A DNA stretch of 64,000 nt from Chloranthus sessilifolius (taxonomy: Eukaryota; Streptophyta; Magnoliopsida; Chloranthales; Chloranthaceae), in NCBI GenBank assembly GCA_021018995.1, contig CM037591.1:5958001-6022000 (forward strand), in the 5' to 3' direction. The notes below the pieces were generated by a model. It searched no databases, was not told the DNA's origin, and worked only from the letters and a program-made list of their open reading frames with translations. Of the stretch, positions 63,469 through 64,000 are shown piece by piece. Within the stretch, counting starts at the first letter, position 1. The number at the start of each line of letters is the position of its first letter. The position numbers and the translations under genes were made by a program.

Positions 63469-64000
63469 TACATTGATATATATGGGTCGGTACATACAGT
63501 ATATATGGGCCGATACGTTCATCTTATCGACCCGGAAATCTCTGATGCCAACACGTATCAAATGATACGTATGGGTTTCGTCCAAAATAGGTTGCTCCAA
63601 ATTTTCACTAAAATGTCATTTTATGTCTCTAAAGAAGGTTTTATCATATATATGCATGATTAAGGGCATTTTTTTAAATTAAAGATGATTTTCACCAACA
63701 GCTTAAGTTAATATTCTAGAAATTGCACAAGACACTAGGCATTGTAAATGACGAAATTGCAACCAAAAAAAAGGAAAGGAAATAAATTACAAATGACAGG
63801 CTTTTGTAAAAGGTCAAACTCATTCTTAATTACCTACTTTGAGAAGGAGATGACTAGTTTTGTGTTAGGCATCTCTGTTATTGAATGAAATCTATTCAAA
63901 TGTTCAAAATTTTCTTGTCTCCTTGTTTTTTCCTCCAATATACCTCACTCAATGAAGAGCTTCTAATAATTTCCAATGATATCATGTAGGAAAGGAGCTC

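Larger units (their letters stand above)
62476..64000 (+). other. WAT1-like gene intron 1 (partial)
   Basis: From the GT at 62476 to the window end I see no exon continuing the family (no helix 2 sequence), so the intron exceeds 1.5 kb. It contains the dispersed ~90-bp repeat copy B (62646-62735) and a CACTA MITE (63309-63468). GATACGT and CCGATATATATCGG type palindromes occur at 63245-63300 and 63475-63530, on both sides of the MITE. Confidence 0.65.

Overview
The window looks like nuclear DNA from a flowering plant, probably a eudicot with a large repeat-rich genome. It is AT-rich, carries long (TA)n tracts, and most of it can be assigned to plant LTR retrotransposons, LINE remnants and MITE-type DNA transposons. 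The only host gene I can support is the first exon of a WAT1-related (EamA/UMAMIT-type) membrane transporter at 62264-62475 (+). Its first intron runs off the right edge. I cannot name the species.

Layout. 1-3704: AT-rich intergenic DNA with a CACTA-type MITE, a foldback MITE and a short dispersed repeat. 3705-27249: a Ty1/copia SIRE-like element on the minus strand (copia-1), flanked by CATAG/CAGAG. It is split inside its RNase H domain by a 13.3-kb Ty3/gypsy Tekay-like chromovirus on the plus strand (gypsy-1, 8587-21869, two LTRs of 2710 bp each). 27250-32041: a SINE-like unit, MITEs, a small TRIM-like element (29360-30369, target duplication GAATG) and decayed LINE sequence on both strands. 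32042-43561: a second SIRE-like element on the plus strand (copia-2, perfect GTTTT duplication), which sits in LINE DNA and has a solo LTR inside its 3' LTR. 43562-49560: the rest of the LINE, a 2.6-kb Tekay-like solo LTR (45007-47651, CAAGT) and an internally deleted SIRE-like element (47765-49519, ACAAC). 49560-59120: a mosaic of GC-rich repeats, a 1.1-kb CACTA-like element, hAT-like palindromic MITEs, another solo LTR and hairpin elements. 59121-64000: a LINE 3' end, the WAT1 upstream region, exon 1 and a MITE-bearing intron.

The most interesting signal recurs across the LTR elements. Each family carries an array of its own short CpG-containing palindrome or near-palindrome (ATCGATTAATCGAT, CACAGCGCGCTGTG, GTCAATCGATTGAC, TCGCTCGAGCGA, ACGGACGTCCGT) inside the LTR. 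In the three coding elements a second array lies just upstream of an extra sense ORF between pol and the 3' LTR. That ORF appears to encode the same kind of protein in the Ty3 element and both Ty1 elements. In gypsy-1 it is fully open (436 aa) although gag-pol is full of stops. An element-specific DNA-binding or anti-silencing protein acting on its own palindrome array is a testable hypothesis, not something the sequence proves.

Other notable points: a candidate 141-nt intron between gag and protease in gypsy-1, loss of its protease catalytic Asp, a predominance of C-to-T or G-to-A nonsense changes in the pol genes, and exact target duplications that let the nesting order be read. I see no tRNA, rRNA, CRISPR array or bacterial sequence.
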